Source: Acidobacteriaceae bacterium (lineage in GTDB: Bacteria; Acidobacteriota; Terriglobia; Terriglobales; Acidobacteriaceae). From it: a DNA stretch of 8,963 nt. Positions 6,679 through 8,963 of the stretch are shown one piece after another. How positions within the stretch are numbered: position 1 is the first letter of the stretch; each line of letters begins with the position of its first letter. The DNA is taken from contig PLSH01000268.1 in NCBI GenBank assembly GCA_003165095.1, positions 198-9,160 of the forward strand. Reading direction: 5' to 3'. Below the pieces are notes generated by a model. It was not told where the DNA came from. It saw only the letters and a program-made list of their open reading frames with translations, and searched no databases. A program made the translations under genes and the position numbers.

Positions 6679-6709
6679 CCGGCCGTTGCCGGTACTTACG
6701 CGAGCGTAA
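6679..6709. repeat. Two adjacent small inverted repeats at the pilin 3' end
   Basis: TTACGC and GCGTAA form a near-perfect palindrome (6696-6709) that contains the pilin stop codon. Next to it CCGGC and GCCGG (6679-6692) pair around a four-base loop. In the pilin transcript the two would form consecutive hairpins at the 3' end, followed by an A-rich rather than U-rich stretch. They therefore look more like 3'-end stabilising structures than an intrinsic terminator. Confidence 0.45.
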
Positions 6710-6881
6710 CGCTGATGGTACTGAAAACCGAGTTGACTGCCGTGGCGACATGTCTCACGCCGGTGACCGCCGACAATGCAATCAGTGTGATGATGAGCGC
6801 ATACTCAACCAGATCCTGACCCTCCTCGCGATCGAGCAGGTCGTGAATCTTCACATAGAACCTCAAAAACAAGGGATTCAT
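6696..6881 (-). CDS. flp: Flp/Fap-type pilin (type IVb)
   Basis: A small pilin subunit of the Flp/Tad type IVb family, made as a prepilin and assembled at the cell surface for adhesion. The 61 residues comprise a charged leader MNPLFLRFYV...DREEG ending at Gly21, then QDLVEYALIITLIALSAV, the hallmark hydrophobic segment. Glu26 and Tyr27 are positions +5 and +6 after the predicted prepilin peptidase cut following Gly21, exactly as in Flp pilins. The mature peptide would be 40 residues, slightly shorter than many. GGAGAG lies seven bases before the ATG (6889-6894 on the opposite strand), supporting the start. No Tad secretion genes (tadA, rcpC, tadV) lie nearby, so it is an orphan pilin that would depend on machinery elsewhere. 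The next gene upstream, an S10 peptidase, is about 300 bases away and probably separately transcribed. Confidence 0.9.
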   Translation of the reverse strand: MNPLFLRFYVKIHDLLDREEGQDLVEYALIITLIALSAVTGVRHVATAVNSVFSTISVTLA

Positions 6882-7177
6882 TTGTGTTCTCTCCGATTTT
6901 GAATTTTCGGCCGGAGCCGGGGAAGCACTTTCTCGTGCAGTTTGGAAGGTCTCTCAGCTATGACGTGCAATTTCTTACCCTGGTTTAAATCAAGGATAAA
7001 ATCGGGAGGGGAATCTCCGTACGCGCTATTTGCCCGCGATCACAGACTACACCGGCGCGGTCGTCTCATAAATCCCTCGACCGTGTATTTCCGGTAACGT
7101 TTCTTGGCTATTCTGGTTCTATACGTGCGTCGAATGGCAGTCCGGTTGCCCGTTGATTGGCCGGAAATGTCTTTGCC
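6882..7177. other. Intergenic region, pilin upstream and S10 peptidase downstream
   Basis: Nearly 300 bases without a gene. It holds the pilin ribosome site and the candidate sigma-54 promoter. GCAC and GTGC (6925-6938) could form a short stem in the pilin leader. It is visibly more AT-rich around 6960-7000 than flanking coding sequence. I found no convincing terminator for the S10 peptidase and no small open frame with a ribosome site. Confidence 0.5.
6966..6982 (-). promoter_or_regulatory. Candidate sigma-54 promoter for the Flp pilin
   Basis: On the minus strand the sequence CAGGGTAAGAAATTGCA has a GG and a GC separated by exactly ten bases and a perfect TTGCA -12 part, as sigma-54 promoters require; the -24 part (AGGGTA) matches TGGCAC only at the GG. 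Transcription would start near 6955, leaving a leader of about 70 bases. Many pilin genes use sigma-54, so the site is plausible, but a single match of this quality can occur by chance. Confidence 0.3.
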
Positions 7178-8818
7178 CTACTGCCCGCCGCCCGATGCGC
7201 TTTTGATGAACGCCGCGACGCGGTCGTGGAGTTGCTTGCGGCAACTGTCGCGCACATAAACCATGTGCCCCGACTCGTACCAGTCGTATTCGATGTTTTT
7301 AGCCAGGGATTCCGGAATGGGCAGATGCTTTTCCTCGTATTCCGCGCCAAAAAACGGCGTGGCCAGGTCGTAATACCCGCCGTTCAACATCACTTTCAGC
7401 CTGGGATTGGTCTTCATCGCGTCGGCCAGGTCGCTCGAAACATTCAACCCCAAAGGAGCGCCATGATGCTGGAAATTCCATCGGCCGCCTCCGCCCCACA
7501 CCTGAACCTCGGGCAGGTAGGTTTGCCCATCGCCGTATTTCAAGCCGCGGCGCACGTAGTCGTTCATCAGAGAAACGTAGGCTGACGAAATGGCCGCGCT
7601 CTGCGGATCGTAATCCGCCTCCTTGCTCAGCGGGTCGACAGTCGGGCCGGTGAAGCGAGTGTCGTAGCGCCCGGTGGTCAGGTCCGCGTCGTCGGCGAAG
7701 TTCTTCTCAAACTCGCCGCCGGTCACGCGCAGATTGGCCTTGAGCAGATAGGCCACCGTCAGCCCTGTGTAGTCGTGCAGCTTCTGGGCCACGGCCTGCT
7801 TTTCGGCGCCGGTCAAGTCAGTGCCCTGGGCGAGCGCGCGGGAATACGGGCCCATGGAATACTCTTCCACGTCTTTGAGAAACGGCTCCAGCGCCGCCGG
7901 CTGCGGCGACAGTTTCTTGTGATACCAGGCGGTCGCGGCATAGGTGGGCAAAGCCAGAATGTAGGGCAGATCCACGCCGGGGTTGTTGTCGGCGTTGTCG
8001 AGGAAGGCGCTGAAATTGAAGATCTGCGAGAGCAGGATGACGCCGTTCAGGTCGATGGACTTGTCGTCTTCGAGCATTTTGGAGATTACCGCGGAACGCG
8101 TGGTGCCGTAGCTCTCGCCAAACACAAACTTGGGCGAATTCCAGCGGTTGTACTTGGTGATGAAGCGGGCGATGAAGCGGGTAAATGCACCGCCGTCCTG
8201 ATCGACGCCCCAAAAGGCTTTCTCCGCATCCTTGCCGATGAGCCGGCCAAAACCGGTGCCCGGCGCGTCGATGAATACCAGGTCGCTCACGTCGAGCAGG
8301 CTGTCGGGATTGTCGAGCAGCTTGTACGGCGCCGCGGTCTGGTGCTGGTCGCCGTCCGTCTCCACAAACTTCGGACCCAGCGATCCCATGTGCAGCCATA
8401 CGGTCGAGCTGCCCGGGCCGCCGTTGTAAAAGAACGTAATCGGCCGGTTCTCGGCCTTGGCGTCCTTTTTGAAGTAGGCCACGTAGAACATGCGCGCCAC
8501 GGGAGGCGCGTCGGCCGGATCCTTGGGCGCGGAGAGCGCCAGTTGGCTGCCGGGCTGCGGTTTCCCGTCGGCGCCGAGCTGGCCGTCCTGCTCGTCGGTT
8601 GCGCCCACGGTCAGCGTGCCGGCAATGGCGGTGTAGGCAATGTGCTGCCCGCCCGCATCCACTGAGCCGTCGGTGGTTGAGTCCGCGGCCGCCTCTGGAG
8701 TTTTCTCGGCCGCAGCGGGCTTTTGAGCCGATTTTTCATCCTGGGCGCGGAGCGTAACCGGCAAAGCCATCAAAGCCACCGCAAAACCGGCAGCCACAAT
8801 TCGACATGCTGAGTTCAT
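7178..8818 (-). CDS. Exported S10 family serine carboxypeptidase-like protein
   Basis: Predicted to remove C-terminal amino acids from peptides outside the cytoplasm, likely for nutrient scavenging; S10 enzymes usually work best at acidic pH. The 546-residue protein begins with a signal peptide (about 1-25, ending LRA before Gln26), then an Ala/Pro/Glu/Lys-rich linker (26-55) and an alpha/beta-hydrolase domain. The S10 motifs are all present: NGGPGSS (132-138) for the oxyanion region, FGESYG (233-238) with nucleophile Ser236, GGYYDLATP (480-488) with Asp484, and ESGHMVYV (515-522) with His518. The mature chain has a single cysteine (526), so it lacks the disulfides of eukaryotic carboxypeptidases. 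GGAG eight bases before the ATG supports the start. Substrate preference cannot be read from sequence. It appears to be a single-gene unit. Confidence 0.93.
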   Translation of the reverse strand: MNSACRIVAAGFAVALMALPVTLRAQDEKSAQKPAAAEKTPEAAADSTTDGSVDAGGQHIAYTAIAGTLTVGATDEQDGQLGADGKPQPGSQLALSAPKDPADAPPVARMFYVAYFKKDAKAENRPITFFYNGGPGSSTVWLHMGSLGPKFVETDGDQHQTAAPYKLLDNPDSLLDVSDLVFIDAPGTGFGRLIGKDAEKAFWGVDQDGGAFTRFIARFITKYNRWNSPKFVFGESYGTTRSAVISKMLEDDKSIDLNGVILLSQIFNFSAFLDNADNNPGVDLPYILALPTYAATAWYHKKLSPQPAALEPFLKDVEEYSMGPYSRALAQGTDLTGAEKQAVAQKLHDYTGLTVAYLLKANLRVTGGEFEKNFADDADLTTGRYDTRFTGPTVDPLSKEADYDPQSAAISSAYVSLMNDYVRRGLKYGDGQTYLPEVQVWGGGGRWNFQHHGAPLGLNVSSDLADAMKTNPRLKVMLNGGYYDLATPFFGAEYEEKHLPIPESLAKNIEYDWYESGHMVYVRDSCRKQLHDRVAAFIKSASGGGQ

Positions 8819-8854
8819 CTGAGAATCTCCGGAAGGGGAATGGGGTCAAGAGCC

Positions 8855-8860
8855 AGTATA
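8855..8860 (-). promoter_or_regulatory. Possible -10 element for the S10 peptidase gene
   Basis: The minus strand reads TATACT here, five of six bases of the sigma-70 -10 consensus, with a predicted start near 8848 and a leader of about 30 bases. The nearest -35-like hexamer (TTCAAC, opposite 8880-8885) is 19 bases away and poor, so the promoter is tentative. Confidence 0.35.
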
Positions 8861-8939
8861 GACGCTAAGCGCAAGGTGAGTTGAATTTTAGAAGGTTGGC
8901 TAGGGTCCAGACCGTATGATTTGGGAATTACCTTGGGCT

Positions 8940-8963
8940 AGCGCGGGCGGGGACGCCCGCACT
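8940..8963. repeat. Strong GC-rich hairpin at the right edge, possible dispersed palindrome
   Basis: GCGGGCG (8943-8949) and CGCCCGC (8954-8960) form a perfect seven-base stem around GGGA, a GNRA-type tetraloop. Outside one mismatch, AG (8940-8941) pairs with CT (8962-8963), so the fold may continue beyond the window. It is upstream of the S10 peptidase and lacks a T run, so it is not a terminator for that gene. It could be a copy of a repetitive extragenic palindrome or the end of a neighbouring transcript. Confidence 0.5.

Noticed and set aside
6666..6902. Plus-strand open frame opposite the Flp pilin
   Set aside because: The opposite strand has a pilin with a correct processing site and ribosome site; this frame has neither.
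7775..8665. Long open frame on the plus strand opposite the S10 peptidase gene (296 codons)
   Set aside because: It is antisense to a gene with complete catalytic motifs. Its product is Arg/Gly/Val-rich with no recognisable domain, as expected from high-GC shadow frames.
1..8963. CRISPR array, insertion sequence, tRNA, phage or defence module
   Set aside because: I saw no regularly spaced repeats, transposase or integrase motifs, cloverleaf sequence or defence-type domains. Every sizeable open region is accounted for by the eight genes.

Overview
The window is a stretch of high-GC bacterial chromosome with eight protein genes on both strands and no RNA gene, insertion sequence, phage gene or CRISPR array that I can see. 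Gene content fits a soil-type Acidobacteriota chromosome best: a predicted pyrophosphate-type phosphofructokinase, a solitary Flp pilin, an exported S10 peptidase and a many-spanning GGDEF protein. This assignment is an inference from gene types and composition, at moderate confidence, and rests on no database match.

Layout. On the left, a membrane-anchored diguanylate cyclase (minus, 42-1442) is divergent from a FadD15-type long-chain acyl-CoA synthetase (plus, start chosen at 1675). The synthetase gene runs tail-to-tail into a five-span membrane protein of unknown function (minus, 3410-4063), and the two coding regions overlap by 68 bp. That membrane protein is divergent from a phosphofructokinase (plus, 4287-5321) whose active site carries the Asp104/Lys124 pair of PPi-dependent enzymes. 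Two more plus-strand genes follow: an unrecognised exported protein with a twin-arginine-like signal (5440-6090) and a GNAT acetyltransferase (6139-6621). A short convergent region with G-runs and small hairpins (6622-6695) separates these from two minus-strand genes: a 61-residue Flp/type IVb pilin (6696-6881) with a possible sigma-54 promoter, and a secreted S10 serine carboxypeptidase (7178-8818). The right edge ends in a strong GC-rich hairpin.

How the genes relate. There is no single pathway. The genes look like independent transcription units for signalling (c-di-GMP), lipid activation, central carbon metabolism, protein acetylation, surface pili and extracellular peptide degradation. 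I found no convincing new multi-gene system. The most informative points are the PPi-type active site of the phosphofructokinase, the orphan Flp pilin with its possible promoter, the unknown exported protein with atypical codon use, and the overlapping convergent gene pair.
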